A DNA stretch of 64,000 nucleotides from Paenibacillus senegalimassiliensis. Its GTDB lineage: Bacteria; Bacillota; Bacilli; Paenibacillales; Paenibacillaceae. The notes below the pieces were generated by a model that ran no database searches, was not told the DNA's origin, and was given only the letters and a program-made list of their open reading frames with translations. The DNA is taken from contig NZ_LN909046.1 in assembly GCF_001486585.1 (NCBI RefSeq), positions 1,612,001 through 1,676,000 of the forward strand. The letters run 5' to 3'. The position numbers were made by a program, and so were the translations under genes. This document shows positions 25,702 to 34,582 of the stretch, in pieces. Every line of letters starts with the position of its first letter. Position 1 is the first letter of the stretch.

Positions 25702-26469
25702 TCATTTTGCTATTTGATCAACATGATACCTAATCGCACTCGAAATAAAATCGGCCAAATCTTGATTACTATATTGATTGATATAATTTTTGAATCGTCC
25801 ATCGTATTTGTAGGTGTCGGCCAGACAACCGAGCAACTCTGCATCCAGGGTCATGAATTTCCCCACATAATTTCGCCATTCGACTATTAATTTCTGTACT
25901 TGGAGAGACTCTGGAGACTGGTCCACGCAAGCAGCCAGCTTTCTGAACACATTCTCCATACCTTGTTCAAATTCCGCAAACAGCTTCTCTTTCTCACTGG
26001 CAGGGACTTGATTCAGCTTCTCTTGGAAGCTTTTATAGGCCTCGGTTTCTGCATAGACGAGACTGGCTTCCCTAGCATATTGTTCCTGTAAAGGCAAAAC
26101 CGATGAATGGTTAAAGACACCGAGATTGTAGATGTCCTTTCCAGATACATAATCCTCCAATGCCAGCATTATAGTCTCTAGTCGTTGCTTCCTCGACAGC
26201 AATGTCTTGCTATGACTTTTTAATATCTTTTTTTGTTCCTGCTTGGTCAGCTTTAGGATCTCTCCAATTTCTTTTAAAGAGAAATCCATTTCCTTTAAAA
26301 ACAAAATGGTTTGTAGCCTTTCCAAGCTACTCCGGTCGTAATGGCGGTATCCATTCTCCGCTAAATAAGTCGGCTTGAACAGGTCGATTTTATCATAATA
26401 GTGCAAGGTTCTAGCTGTAATGCCTGTGATGCTCACAATATCCTTAACCGTTAAGAAGGGTGTCTTCAT
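25702..26469 (-). CDS. MerR family regulator (TipA-like effector domain)
   Basis: A 255-residue regulator. The N-terminal winged helix is typical of MerR (VKDIVSITGITARTLHYYDKI, ENGYRHYDRSSLERL), followed by a coiled-coil dimerisation helix. A C-terminal helical TipAS-like domain (about 120-250) of the type that senses drugs follows. The gene start lies inside the end of the upstream DUF2268 gene, with AAAGGA as ribosome binding site, so the two are coupled and it may regulate that gene. Confidence 0.9.
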   Translation of the reverse strand: MKTPFLTVKDIVSITGITARTLHYYDKIDLFKPTYLAENGYRHYDRSSLERLQTILFLKEMDFSLKEIGEILKLTKQEQKKILKSHSKTLLSRKQRLETIMLALEDYVSGKDIYNLGVFNHSSVLPLQEQYAREASLVYAETEAYKSFQEKLNQVPASEKEKLFAEFEQGMENVFRKLAACVDQSPESLQVQKLIVEWRNYVGKFMTLDAELLGCLADTYKYDGRFKNYINQYSNQDLADFISSAIRYHVDQIAK

Positions 26470-27370
26470 CCCAAAAATCCTTTACTTCATTTAGTATGTT
26501 ATCCGCCGGCGTAATCGTTGCCTCAAAAATCGTTTTTCCCGTTTTCCTTAAATAGTGACGTATCAAATAATAACCGCAAGCATAACCCGCACAGTAGGGC
26601 ATATGGGCAGGTTCAAAATTTTGTAGCTTGGCGATTTCATCTCCGTATAGATAAGGAGTGATTTTATCAAACCCCGTTACCTGTAATTGTTCCTTAAGCA
26701 CCGGCTTAATATGCTGATTCAACGTACTCTCAGATGTTCGGGCTACCCAAGGCCCCAGAAGCTCTTGCCCATACATAAATGTAGCGTAATTCTCCGCCAG
26801 CCCCTCACTTACAATCAATTCGCCCAGCGTAACGGTAGGGTCCCAATCAATAAATTGATATCGAACATTATGGTTGCATTCATGCGCCAAAGCAGCTTTG
26901 ACTCTAGGCAATGTGTATTCGTTAGGCACCAGTGTACACAAGATGTAACCGGGAATACCACCGTCTCCACTATACCCCTCACTTAACATCAAGGAACGAC
27001 TTGCGGGATTGCCTAACTGTATAGTGAACAAATACTCAGATACCGGGAGTTTGATTCCATGTTCGATAAAAGAAAAAACACTTTTCCTAACCGCATCATG
27101 ACAGTTGGCCCAAAATACCTCTGAAGATATCAATTCTATCTCGGATTCAATTTGACTTGTGATCTGATCAGGAGATCGATTCATCATGTTATTTAGCATC
27201 AAGACATCAAATCCGGTAGGCTCATCGGCCTTAAAAGGAATCTGCTGAATATCCCATTTCCGCATAAAGGGAGCCAACATTTCACTTCTGAACAGCTCAA
27301 CCTTTTCCTCCAGGGGAGCCTCTGCTACTTTTCGATAAATATAGTCTGAACGCAATGCCTTGATATTCAT
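26444..27370 (-). CDS. DUF2268-type putative zinc protease
   Basis: A 308-residue protein with the HExxH-type motif HECNH near residue 160 and a downstream GELIVSEGLAENYA, whose Glu is the expected third ligand, as in DUF2268 proteins. No signal peptide is visible, so it is cytoplasmic. It overlaps the MerR gene by 26 bp. GAGGTGAGGAT gives the start. The substrate is unknown. Confidence 0.8.
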   Translation of the reverse strand: MNIKALRSDYIYRKVAEAPLEEKVELFRSEMLAPFMRKWDIQQIPFKADEPTGFDVLMLNNMMNRSPDQITSQIESEIELISSEVFWANCHDAVRKSVFSFIEHGIKLPVSEYLFTIQLGNPASRSLMLSEGYSGDGGIPGYILCTLVPNEYTLPRVKAALAHECNHNVRYQFIDWDPTVTLGELIVSEGLAENYATFMYGQELLGPWVARTSESTLNQHIKPVLKEQLQVTGFDKITPYLYGDEIAKLQNFEPAHMPYCAGYACGYYLIRHYLRKTGKTIFEATITPADNILNEVKDFWDEDTLLNG

Positions 27371-27505
27371 ATCCTCACCTCATCTTTGATTTAATGAGAA
27401 TTATGCAGTATGACGTTGCGTCATAGTCAAGGCTCTTTACAAATCTGTTAATTTACTGAGAGTACAAGAGTAAGCTAACAATACTTTCAAATCTTTTAAC
27501 TTGTC

Positions 27506-27760
27506 TTAAGATTTAAAACATTTTTGACATTTTCTCATATTAGGAAAGTGATTCATTGCTTGGTTTAAATCTTCCGTAAAAAAATATGCTCCATTTTTCT
27601 GAGCGTTTTCCAATACTTTTTGAGTAAAATTATGTTCAGCAACGTAATTACATACCACATGATGTACACAATTTCCTGTATATTTATCAGTTATAGTAAC
27701 ATAACCATGACCCCTTGCTTTAATTAATTTAAAATTAGAAAGGGATATTATTCTACTCAT
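27506..27760 (-). CDS. Small hypothetical protein
   Basis: An 84-residue basic protein not recognised by family. It contains four cysteines, the last two as CQKC close to the C-terminus, and a central CVHHVVC, so a metal-binding role is possible. GGGGTGAAAA precedes the ATG. It stands in an A/T-rich accessory stretch. Confidence 0.55.
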   Translation of the reverse strand: MSRIISLSNFKLIKARGHGYVTITDKYTGNCVHHVVCNYVAEHNFTQKVLENAQKNGAYFFTEDLNQAMNHFPNMRKCQKCFKS

Positions 27761-27837
27761 TTTTCACCCCATACATTCGACTAAATAATATTAATATTCG
27801 ACCAAGTGGTGATTCGAGTTTTTCTATTATTTTCTTC

Positions 27838-28302
27838 TTAGAAATTCTCCATCGCTTTAAATCCACCTCCCTTAAAAAATTCATTTTCTTGGTTGACCTC
27901 GTTAATAAAGCCTTCAATTTTTATATTAGGTTCATTTATGTCGATATGAATATTACTTTCGTACATCTCCCTCGGAGCGAATACAGAAAGTAAGACCTCT
28001 TCTTTTGGTTTAATGTTCAACTTATTATTTTCCGCTTCAATCTTAAACTCATTGCTTCGCGTTCCAGTAGACGTCTTGATTGGGTAACTTAGAAACACAT
28101 TATTTTGCTTAATTATTTGATCAGAATTATTTTTTAAAATTAACGTATACGTTATTCCTCTGTGATCTTCCTTCCGCTCAACTATTTCTAATTGCACATG
28201 ATCAACAACATCCGAAAGATTAAAAGTATCATTACCACAACTTACGAGAAATAAGAATACAAATAAAAAAATAAATGACAGTGGGCTCCAATATCTTTTC
28301 AT
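27838..28302 (-). CDS. Hypothetical lipoprotein
   Basis: About 154 residues with a hydrophobic signal ending in the lipobox LVSC, so it is predicted to be lipid-anchored outside the membrane. The rest looks like a single beta-sandwich (alternating hydrophobic strands such as GITYTLILKNNSD). ATG 28302 follows GGAGG; the longer frame upstream is unsupported. Its function is unknown. Confidence 0.7.
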   Translation of the reverse strand: MKRYWSPLSFIFLFVFLFLVSCGNDTFNLSDVVDHVQLEIVERKEDHRGITYTLILKNNSDQIIKQNNVFLSYPIKTSTGTRSNEFKIEAENNKLNIKPKEEVLLSVFAPREMYESNIHIDINEPNIKIEGFINEVNQENEFFKGGGFKAMENF

Positions 28303-28342
28303 GATATTCCTCCAACCTAAAGACTTCTCGCCTAATATAGTG

Positions 28343-28888
28343 TTACAAATCACTTTCAAGTTCTTCAAAATACCGCAACCCTTGACTCTTTATTTCATTA
28401 AGCATCCGCTTTGCTTCCTTAGGTCGCTTAATTATGATTACTTTTGTGTCCTTGCGATATTTCGTCAGTCTGTTCAGAACATTCGCACTTTTGTCTCTTC
28501 TAAAAGTCCAAACATATTTTATAAATGGCCAATCAATCGACTCCGGGCAACCTTCATTAAGATCAGGTCTCGTCTTTCCATGATATTGTATTCGGCGCTT
28601 GAATACTCTATATATCGTAATCCATGGTGATAAATCAAAGTAAATAATGACATTGGCAGCGCGAGCTCTAATATCCATGGTGCTACCATAATGTCCGTCT
28701 ATAATCCATTCTTCTTTCATGACTAATTGCTCGTTGAATTGAATCCACTCTTCTTTGGGAGTCTCCACCCACCCGGGCTTCCAATAATAAGCATCGAGAT
28801 GATAAACAGGCAATCCCAGTTCTTGTCCAAGTTTTCGTGCGTATGTGGATTTTCCGGAGCCACTTGAACCAATAATCATGATTCTCAT
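28343..28888 (-). CDS. P-loop kinase, FlaR/adenylate-kinase-like
   Basis: A 181-residue kinase. It has Walker A (GSSGSGKSTYARKLG), the substrate-lid-like segment HLDAYYWKPGW and a Walker B-type NVIIYFDLSP. It belongs to the 'topology modulation protein' (FlaR) group of small nucleoside-kinase-like ATPases whose substrates are mostly unknown. It is one of five or six such genes in this window. AAAGGA supports ATG 28888. It follows the HAD gene by 30 bp on the same strand. Confidence 0.85.
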   Translation of the reverse strand: MRIMIIGSSGSGKSTYARKLGQELGLPVYHLDAYYWKPGWVETPKEEWIQFNEQLVMKEEWIIDGHYGSTMDIRARAANVIIYFDLSPWITIYRVFKRRIQYHGKTRPDLNEGCPESIDWPFIKYVWTFRRDKSANVLNRLTKYRKDTKVIIIKRPKEAKRMLNEIKSQGLRYFEELESDL

Positions 28889-28917
28889 TGAACAATCCTT
28901 TCCGGTTCCCCTGAAAT

Positions 28918-29589
28918 CTAATTATTCAGAATCACTTTAAGCTCATTTAAATTTGAAATAATGTAGTCTGGTTCAACTGCTTGTGTCCAGGGTTCATTTG
29001 CACGATTAAGCCAGCAAGCAACAATTCCTTCTCTCTTCGCCCCTAATACATCCGAGATGGTGTCGCCAATATGTATGATCCTGCTAGATGTCACCCCATA
29101 ATGGGAAATGACCTCCTTGAACATTTGATTTGAGCTATCGTTCTTATAGGATTTATATACCTCTGAGGCAAATAAATGAATGCCGTATTGTTCATAAAAA
29201 ACAGGCAACATAGCTATATCGGTATCGCTGACAATACAAACCTGATATTGATTACTAATGAGGTTCAAAAAGGCTTCCGTCTCCTCGTAACAAATGGCCG
29301 ACTGATGCTCACGGATCAGAATATTAGTGGCTTGAATAGGACTAAAATTGATTTGATTAGCATGAAATACTTTTTCGAAGCAAAGCTCATAAATATGTCT
29401 GGTTAGCACAAAGTTCCCTGCTGCACGTTCTCTTTGGGCAACCTCATAATAATGTTCTATTAATTGCTGGTGATAAAAATCTATATTATCCTTGGTCCCT
29501 AAAATTTGATACCACATCTTCTCTGTAGACAACTGCAAATCTACTAATGTTAGAAACATATCTAAACTGATAACATCATAATTTTTCAT
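28918..29589 (-). CDS. HAD family hydrolase
   Basis: A 223-residue haloacid-dehalogenase-fold protein. Motif I is SLDMFLTL, with Phe where phosphatases carry the second Asp, as in haloacid dehalogenases or inactive members. Motif II is CIVSDTD and motif IV is IIHIGDTISDVLGAKREG. The missing general-acid Asp makes ordinary phosphatase activity uncertain. GGGAGATATAA precedes the ATG. It is 10 bp downstream of the histidine phosphatase gene and likely cotranscribed. Confidence 0.85.
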   Translation of the reverse strand: MKNYDVISLDMFLTLVDLQLSTEKMWYQILGTKDNIDFYHQQLIEHYYEVAQRERAAGNFVLTRHIYELCFEKVFHANQINFSPIQATNILIREHQSAICYEETEAFLNLISNQYQVCIVSDTDIAMLPVFYEQYGIHLFASEVYKSYKNDSSNQMFKEVISHYGVTSSRIIHIGDTISDVLGAKREGIVACWLNRANEPWTQAVEPDYIISNLNELKVILNN

Positions 29590-29599
29590 TTATATCTCC

Positions 29600-30202
29600 C
29601 TATTCATTCTGTGTAGCTATTAAATGGGTAGTACAGTTATATAATTGACAATCCCAGCGATTTTCATTTCTATTCAAAATAGTTAAGGATGCATTTTCCA
29701 ATGGCTCTTCCATAATAACGTGAGGTATAAGCTTCTTTAAAGTCAGCCCGATAACGGCTCCGTGACTTACGATCAACACTTTTTTGTCAGCATGTCTTTC
29801 AGAAATTTCGGTAAGGCAATTTACCGCCCTTGAGATTATTTCATCAGTAGATTCTATCCCGAGATCTAGCTTAGACCAGCCGTATCCCCACTTGCTAACC
29901 CGCTCCTGTTCAGTTGTTCCCTCAATAAGTCCACAGTTCATTTCTCTTAATCGTTGGTCCGTTTTCACCTCGAGATTTTTGCTCATTCCTATAATTCTGG
30001 CTGTCTCCAATGCTCTTGATAAATCACTGGAATAAATACAATCCCATTCCTCACCCTTCACCCTTTTAGCTAGTGACTCTGCTTGCCTTCGTCCATCTTC
30101 ATTTAATGGGATATCCGTGTGCCCCTGTGCTCTGTATTCATAATTCCAATCGGTTAACCCGTGCCTTATCAGTCCGATCATGATCTTAATCTCAACTCTC
30201 AT
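29600..30202 (-). CDS. Histidine phosphatase family protein
   Basis: About 200 residues of the phosphoglycerate-mutase-like phosphatase fold. The catalytic RHG motif (GLIRHGLTDWN) carries the phosphorylated His, and the second His lies in IVSHGAVIGLT. The start is either ATG 30202 or ATG 30181, both with weak ribosome binding sites. It lies between the DUF1569 and HAD genes in a same-strand row with short gaps. The substrate is unknown (alpha-ribazole phosphatase-like or PhoE-like). Confidence 0.88.
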   Translation of the reverse strand: MRVEIKIMIGLIRHGLTDWNYEYRAQGHTDIPLNEDGRRQAESLAKRVKGEEWDCIYSSDLSRALETARIIGMSKNLEVKTDQRLREMNCGLIEGTTEQERVSKWGYGWSKLDLGIESTDEIISRAVNCLTEISERHADKKVLIVSHGAVIGLTLKKLIPHVIMEEPLENASLTILNRNENRWDCQLYNCTTHLIATQNE

Positions 30203-30211
30203 TTATATTTT

Positions 30212-30661
30212 CTAAACACCAAACTGCTTCAAATGATGGTCCAAATGCTTGTAGATCCCCTTCCCCCACTCGTCGGCAGTAAGTTTACCGAAAAAGGGAT
30301 GCAGTTGTGCATTACATTTCTCCGAGCCCTCGCTTTGAAATGTTGTGATCTTTTGCTTCAGATTTTCTTTCTCTAGCTCGAACTCTCTTGAATCTGTAAT
30401 CATAATGCTTGACATGGTAGACATATTTTGTGGAAGGGGCTTGTCATTATAGAATAGAGGTTTAACAAACCTCCCTATGAATATCCCTAACCAGCTTCTT
30501 GGTTCATGGGCATTTCCTAAGGCAACCTCTTGAAAAGCTGAGCAATGAGCCAGCATCTGCGCGGCGTTCATCTTCCCCCATAGCGGCTGTGAGTCTGATT
30601 GCAATTGATCAATCCGATCTAGAACCTCTTTAGTTGAGCTGGCATCGAAAATACTTTTCAT
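30212..30661 (-). CDS. DUF1569 (DinB-like) protein
   Basis: A 149-residue helical protein of the DinB/YfiT-like superfamily, DUF1569 group. Putative metal-binding histidines occur in AAQMLAHCSAFQ, QLHPFFG and HLDHHLKQFG. The superfamily includes thiol-dependent transferases (bacillithiol S-transferases), but no activity can be assigned. GGAGGGG supports ATG 30661. It is followed closely by the histidine phosphatase gene. Confidence 0.75.
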   Translation of the reverse strand: MKSIFDASSTKEVLDRIDQLQSDSQPLWGKMNAAQMLAHCSAFQEVALGNAHEPRSWLGIFIGRFVKPLFYNDKPLPQNMSTMSSIMITDSREFELEKENLKQKITTFQSEGSEKCNAQLHPFFGKLTADEWGKGIYKHLDHHLKQFGV

Positions 30662-30679
30662 CAAAGCACCCCTCCATGA

Positions 30680-31282
30680 TTATGTCCTTTTAATTCCTTG
30701 AATACGAATCCACTTTTTTGCTGGGTTTTCATCGATCTTTACATCTGAAAAGCCTGTCTTAAGCAATAACTGCTCCATGTCTTCCTTGGTCTGATAAGAT
30801 TTCATATGATAATTAATCTTGTATAAATCGGCTGTGATTAAGAGGCACCCTTCTACCTTAAGCACTCGGAAGATTTCTTTCAGACTGTTCTCCATGTCTG
30901 GCCAGAAATAATGGGTCTGAAATGCAGTGATCATATCAAAAGTATGGTCTGAAAAGGGAATATCGGTCACAGAAGCCTGTTGAATATGTACCTTTCCCTC
31001 TGCTATATCCGCTTTGTTCGCTCGGATAGAATCTTTGACAGCCTGCTCAGAATAATCAATACCGTATATTCTCGCCTGTGGGTTCCATATGGATAATAAT
31101 TGTATCGTTCTTCCGCCTCCACAACCTACGTCCAGCATAACCGAATCTTCTCTGATCTTTACCTTTTCCCACGCCCATACATTCATCTGGGTATGAGAGG
31201 TATTCATGATACTCAACATGAGCGACCCAATAAATCCACGGGGATGCTTCGCCTGTCCTATTAGCTTTTTTAATAAACTCAA
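30680..31282 (-). CDS. Class I SAM-dependent methyltransferase
   Basis: A 200-residue methyltransferase. It has motif I LDVGCGGGRTIQL, an acidic end of strand 2 (YGIDYSEQAV), motif II ASVTDIPF and motif IV-like VEGCLLITAD. The TTG start at 31282 is supported by GAAGGTGAAATAGG. The target (small molecule or RNA) is unknown. Confidence 0.9.
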   Translation of the reverse strand: MSLLKKLIGQAKHPRGFIGSLMLSIMNTSHTQMNVWAWEKVKIREDSVMLDVGCGGGRTIQLLSIWNPQARIYGIDYSEQAVKDSIRANKADIAEGKVHIQQASVTDIPFSDHTFDMITAFQTHYFWPDMENSLKEIFRVLKVEGCLLITADLYKINYHMKSYQTKEDMEQLLLKTGFSDVKIDENPAKKWIRIQGIKRT

Positions 31283-31353
31283 CCTATTTCACCTTCCTCA
31301 CCTATTCTAGCTCAATATTGAAGAAACGCCCCAGCCCTAGATAAACTTTTATC

Positions 31354-31860
31354 TTAGACTAAAGCATCGGTTGTGAATTCCAATATTTGTTTATTATGGG
31401 TTACTATTATTCGCTTCCCTGCGTATTGTTCTGTTATTTCCATAATATCGCTTAAATTCTCTTTATTGAACGTTCTATTCCATACAAATAGCATTTGATA
31501 TAAATTCTTATAGGTTTGTTTGTAGTTCCATTGTTCCAATCCTAGTCGAGTACGAATAAATCTTTTGATAACCCTATAGTCCCTTTGGAATTTATTTGGG
31601 CAAATAACATAAATCATATCAGCATATTCAAAACTCTCCTGCCCCCATTTATGATGTACCCCCTCAATGATCCATGATTCTTTATGTATAATTTCATTTA
31701 ATTTGGAATCTCTAATTTCAGTAGGGTACTTTTGATAAGGTTTGCTCCTGTCCCATACCAAATTATCAAGTTCATAATGTGTAACTCCATATTTTTTCGA
31801 CAACTCCCTAGCAATATAGGATTTACCACTGCCACAGGGTCCAATGATACGAATTTTTAT
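31354..31860 (-). CDS. P-loop kinase with apparent ATA start codon
   Basis: The first ATG (31803) would give a protein lacking the P-loop. The frame continues open upstream and encodes the full Walker A, GPCGSGKSYIAREL. The only well-placed initiation point is ATA at 31860, preceded at 8 bases by AAGGAGG. The product, about 168 residues, resembles the FlaR-type kinases (substrate segment HYELDNLVWDRSKPY, then DMIYVICP). Either a rare AUA start is used or a point mutation destroyed ATG, leaving a weakly expressed or broken gene. A nearby ATG in another frame gives only a short peptide. Confidence 0.7.
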   Translation of the reverse strand: MKIRIIGPCGSGKSYIARELSKKYGVTHYELDNLVWDRSKPYQKYPTEIRDSKLNEIIHKESWIIEGVHHKWGQESFEYADMIYVICPNKFQRDYRVIKRFIRTRLGLEQWNYKQTYKNLYQMLFVWNRTFNKENLSDIMEITEQYAGKRIIVTHNKQILEFTTDALV

Positions 31861-31915
31861 AAGGCATTCCTCCTTACAATTTACAGCCTGTACTTGCTAA
31901 ACTTGAAGAAATGCA

Positions 31916-32407
31916 TTACGAATATATCTGTTCCATAATTTCCATTATTGTCTCATCTACATTCATTTTCGTTGTATCTATTTTGTATGTCTCCATCTCT
32001 TCATATAATCTCTGTCTATAGCAACTCGTTTCGATTTGATCATCTGTTCTATGATCGAGTAACATCCGCTCTCTTAAAGCTTCCGCAGAGCAAGTTAATG
32101 TTATTGGGGTTAATCTAAACTCAAAATCTGAAATACTGTTCAGCAGCCTCTGCATTATTTCTTCTCTATGAAGTACCCAATTGAATATGATATAGTCAAA
32201 AGTCGAATTACTTAAATAATTACGAAGTAGATAAACAATATTACTTTCAACCATCTTTTTGTTCTCTTCTGTAATTACCCATGGATTCATCATCCAACAC
32301 CAATCCCCATCGAGCCAAACTGACCTCTCTAGTGATTGATACAGTTTTTTACTTACAGTTGTCTTACCAATTCCCGCCGGGCCATTGATTATAATTAATT
32401 GCTTCAA
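31916..32407 (-). CDS. P-loop kinase (nucleoside/shikimate kinase-like)
   Basis: About 163 residues. Walker A is INGPAGIGKTTVSKKL, followed by the acceptor-type segment WLDGDWCWMMNPW and a lid-like arginine region. TTG 32407 is preferred as start because GAAGGTG is 6 bases away; a GTG three codons upstream overlaps that site. Its substrate is unknown. It lies 55 bp before the next kinase in the same direction. Confidence 0.82.
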   Translation of the reverse strand: MKQLIIINGPAGIGKTTVSKKLYQSLERSVWLDGDWCWMMNPWVITEENKKMVESNIVYLLRNYLSNSTFDYIIFNWVLHREEIMQRLLNSISDFEFRLTPITLTCSAEALRERMLLDHRTDDQIETSCYRQRLYEEMETYKIDTTKMNVDETIMEIMEQIYS

Positions 32408-32651
32408 TAAATTCACCTTCTTTTAAATTCCGTATAACCCAAGGATGATTTTGAAGTTCTTTGTGCTTTTAGTCTGAATTTTTATTCCACGTGTTGCCAA
32501 TTTCGACCTCAATATATTTATTCAAAAAAACCTCTCCTAAAAATTTCTATACACTAGTGTAACTTCTTTGAGTGGCCTTGGAGCTAATTATCCAGCTATT
32601 TTAGCCAAAATTTCCCTTCTCATCGTAAACTCTACCCCGCTAGTTTTTTCA

Positions 32652-33188
32652 TTATTTCTTGGCTTCAACAATCATTTCTCCTTCTCCCGAAGGTACTTCA
32701 AACCCTTTAAGATATGAAGACAATATTTCTTCTGTTATGGTAAATGCAGCATTAGCATCAAATCGTTGGCTACGAATGCGGAGTCGTTCCCGTAAATCAT
32801 TAGGATGGACTTTCAAGTAAAGAAGTCTCCATTCCCCTCCGCCTTCTTCAATCAGCTTCTTATAATCATTCCGTCTCTTTCGCTGCCAGAAGCTAAAATC
32901 AATAACCACATTGCGCTTTTTATTCAGAAGATTTACAAGCTCATTACGCAGCTTTAGTTCGGCTTCAACTTTAAGTTGCTCATACATTTCTATGGGATAA
33001 TCAATGCCATAGCGACCCTTCGTAGCCCAAATTTCTTCATCAATAGACAGGCGAATAAAACCTCTCTGTTCCAATAGTTGAGCATAGGTTGTTTTACCCG
33101 AACCCGCCACACCACACATCATGACTACTAAAGGAACAGAAGTATCTGCTTGATAGATAACATGTTCTATTTGAGGATAATCAACCAT
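32652..33188 (-). CDS. AAA/zeta-toxin-like P-loop kinase
   Basis: A 178-residue ATPase. Walker A is GVAGSGKTTYAQLLE, followed by LSIDEEIW and a Walker B-like NVVIDFSFW. The pattern is that of the YbdO/AAA_33 kinases that phosphorylate small substrates or antibiotics. GGGAGGAC gives the start. No antitoxin-like partner is adjacent, so a toxin role is not supported. Confidence 0.83.
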   Translation of the reverse strand: MVDYPQIEHVIYQADTSVPLVVMMCGVAGSGKTTYAQLLEQRGFIRLSIDEEIWATKGRYGIDYPIEMYEQLKVEAELKLRNELVNLLNKKRNVVIDFSFWQRKRRNDYKKLIEEGGGEWRLLYLKVHPNDLRERLRIRSQRFDANAAFTITEEILSSYLKGFEVPSGEGEMIVEAKK

Positions 33189-33236
33189 CAGAATTGTCCT
33201 CCCACCCTTGAAACACTTAGCCTCTTTATTCCAACA

Positions 33237-33692
33237 TCAAGTTCTTAATATTGTAATCACATTATTTTTCAAATCTTCAAATAGTGGTCTCTGTACTATA
33301 TTTATTTCTTCAATATTTATTGCTTCAAGGAGTTTGAATTCAAGTCTTAAAGATTCATAGTTTTCATCGCGATAAATCAGTAGACTATCCTCGTTGACCC
33401 TTCCTTCAATATCTACTTCTGCATTAAATATAAACATTACAAAAATAACCTCATTACCATCCGGATACCTGTATTTCATGCGCGGACCACTATATACAGC
33501 ATATAAATCATATTGCTTTATTTCTAATCCTGTTTCTTCATACACTTCACGAATCATGGTTTCTTCAACGGATTCTCCTGCATTCATCCCTCCACCAGGA
33601 AGTCCCCAATCACCATAATCTGATCTTTTCTGTAGCAATATTCTACCTTGACGATCTCTTATGATAGCTCCACCAGTTACTATAATTCTCAT
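33237..33692 (-). CDS. NUDIX hydrolase
   Basis: A 151-residue pyrophosphohydrolase with a complete NUDIX box (GGGMNAGESVEETMIREVYE then ETGLEI), the Mg-binding motif that cleaves nucleoside diphosphates linked to another moiety. ATG 33692 is chosen because GAGGAAATTTAGG precedes it; the 36-codon upstream extension lacks homology-like features. The substrate (oxidised nucleotide or sugar nucleotide) is unknown. Confidence 0.9.
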   Translation of the reverse strand: MRIIVTGGAIIRDRQGRILLQKRSDYGDWGLPGGGMNAGESVEETMIREVYEETGLEIKQYDLYAVYSGPRMKYRYPDGNEVIFVMFIFNAEVDIEGRVNEDSLLIYRDENYESLRLEFKLLEAINIEEINIVQRPLFEDLKNNVITILRT

Positions 33693-33834
33693 CCTAAATT
33701 TCCTCACTGATTGCAAATTGATTATTTTTTCGTTAAAAACGGTTTTAAAACCTTTGAGCAGGTTCATTTTTTGAACTGTAGCCAAGAAATAATGAACCAA
33801 CCACTACAAATCTTTCTTCATTTGTAATGACATT

Positions 33835-34020
33835 TTACCTGTATCTTCTTCCGAATAGCTTAGCATCCAAAGATCGGTAAGCACTCATTAATTCGTCCGA
33901 GCCACCATCACCCACTAAAATTGCTTCGGATGGCTTAACGTCTAAGCGCTTACAAGTTAGGTCAGTTCTTCTCCAACCTCTTACATCCTCTTCTGTACAG
34001 TTACTTATTTTATTATGTTC
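33835..34020 (-). pseudogene. Remnant of a HAD hydrolase (C-terminal part)
   Basis: A 61-codon open stretch with no start codon encodes the C-terminal HAD motifs: LDVKPSEAILVGDGGSDEL (motif III Lys and motif IV VGD). It ends with YRSLDAKLFGRRYR and a stop. No N-terminal HAD motifs occur upstream; the frame is closed by a stop inside the DinB gene. It appears to be the decayed end of a gene lost by deletion. Confidence 0.7.
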
Positions 34021-34538
34021 AGTCTGTTTCTGATCAGTCTAATTTGACCTCTATGATTGAGTTCATCCTCGAAAACATGGAACCACATAAAATAGTAATT
34101 CGCCTTTTGCTCATACCAAAAATCCTCTTCTACATATAACCATTCATCATTAACAGACCTGAATAATTCGAGCGTTTTATTTCTTACTTGATCCAATTGA
34201 TGGATGTAGTAATCCAAGTCATGACCTTTGATTTGTTCCTGTCCTACTTTGCCAAGTTCAAGTGCAGGGCCCCAGATTAATAATTCCTCATCATTTAAAT
34301 CTCGCTTTTCAAATGTAGATACCTGATACGCATATTCAACTGCCGCAAAGTGCGATAATAAAGCACCTATAGAATTACTCTGGGAATCTAGCAAAAAATC
34401 GAGTTCAGCTTGCGTTAAGTCCTTTACTGCTTCTAGCGTTGTAAATCTTGCATAATTCATCATAGATATCAATCTAGCAATTTGAGGGGTATAGCCGGGG
34501 ATGTCAGTTATCAGCAAAAGATTTTGCATAGTCAGCAT
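34005..34538 (-). CDS. DinB family protein
   Basis: A 177-residue four-helix-bundle protein. The three-histidine metal site of the DinB/DUF664 group appears in LLSHFAAVEYAY, MWFHVFEDELNHRGQI. Relatives include bacillithiol transferases and damage-inducible proteins without known activity. GGAGGTAG precedes the ATG. It overlaps the HAD remnant by 16 bp, which may mark the edge of the deletion. Confidence 0.82.
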   Translation of the reverse strand: MLTMQNLLLITDIPGYTPQIARLISMMNYARFTTLEAVKDLTQAELDFLLDSQSNSIGALLSHFAAVEYAYQVSTFEKRDLNDEELLIWGPALELGKVGQEQIKGHDLDYYIHQLDQVRNKTLELFRSVNDEWLYVEEDFWYEQKANYYFMWFHVFEDELNHRGQIRLIRNRLNIIK

Positions 34539-34582
34539 AGGTTCTACCTCCAGGTTTCTGGTTCATTTCTAAAAATAGACGG

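Noticed and set aside
32652..33188. Zeta-type toxin of a toxin-antitoxin pair
   Set aside because: No small antitoxin gene precedes it; the neighbours are unrelated enzymes.
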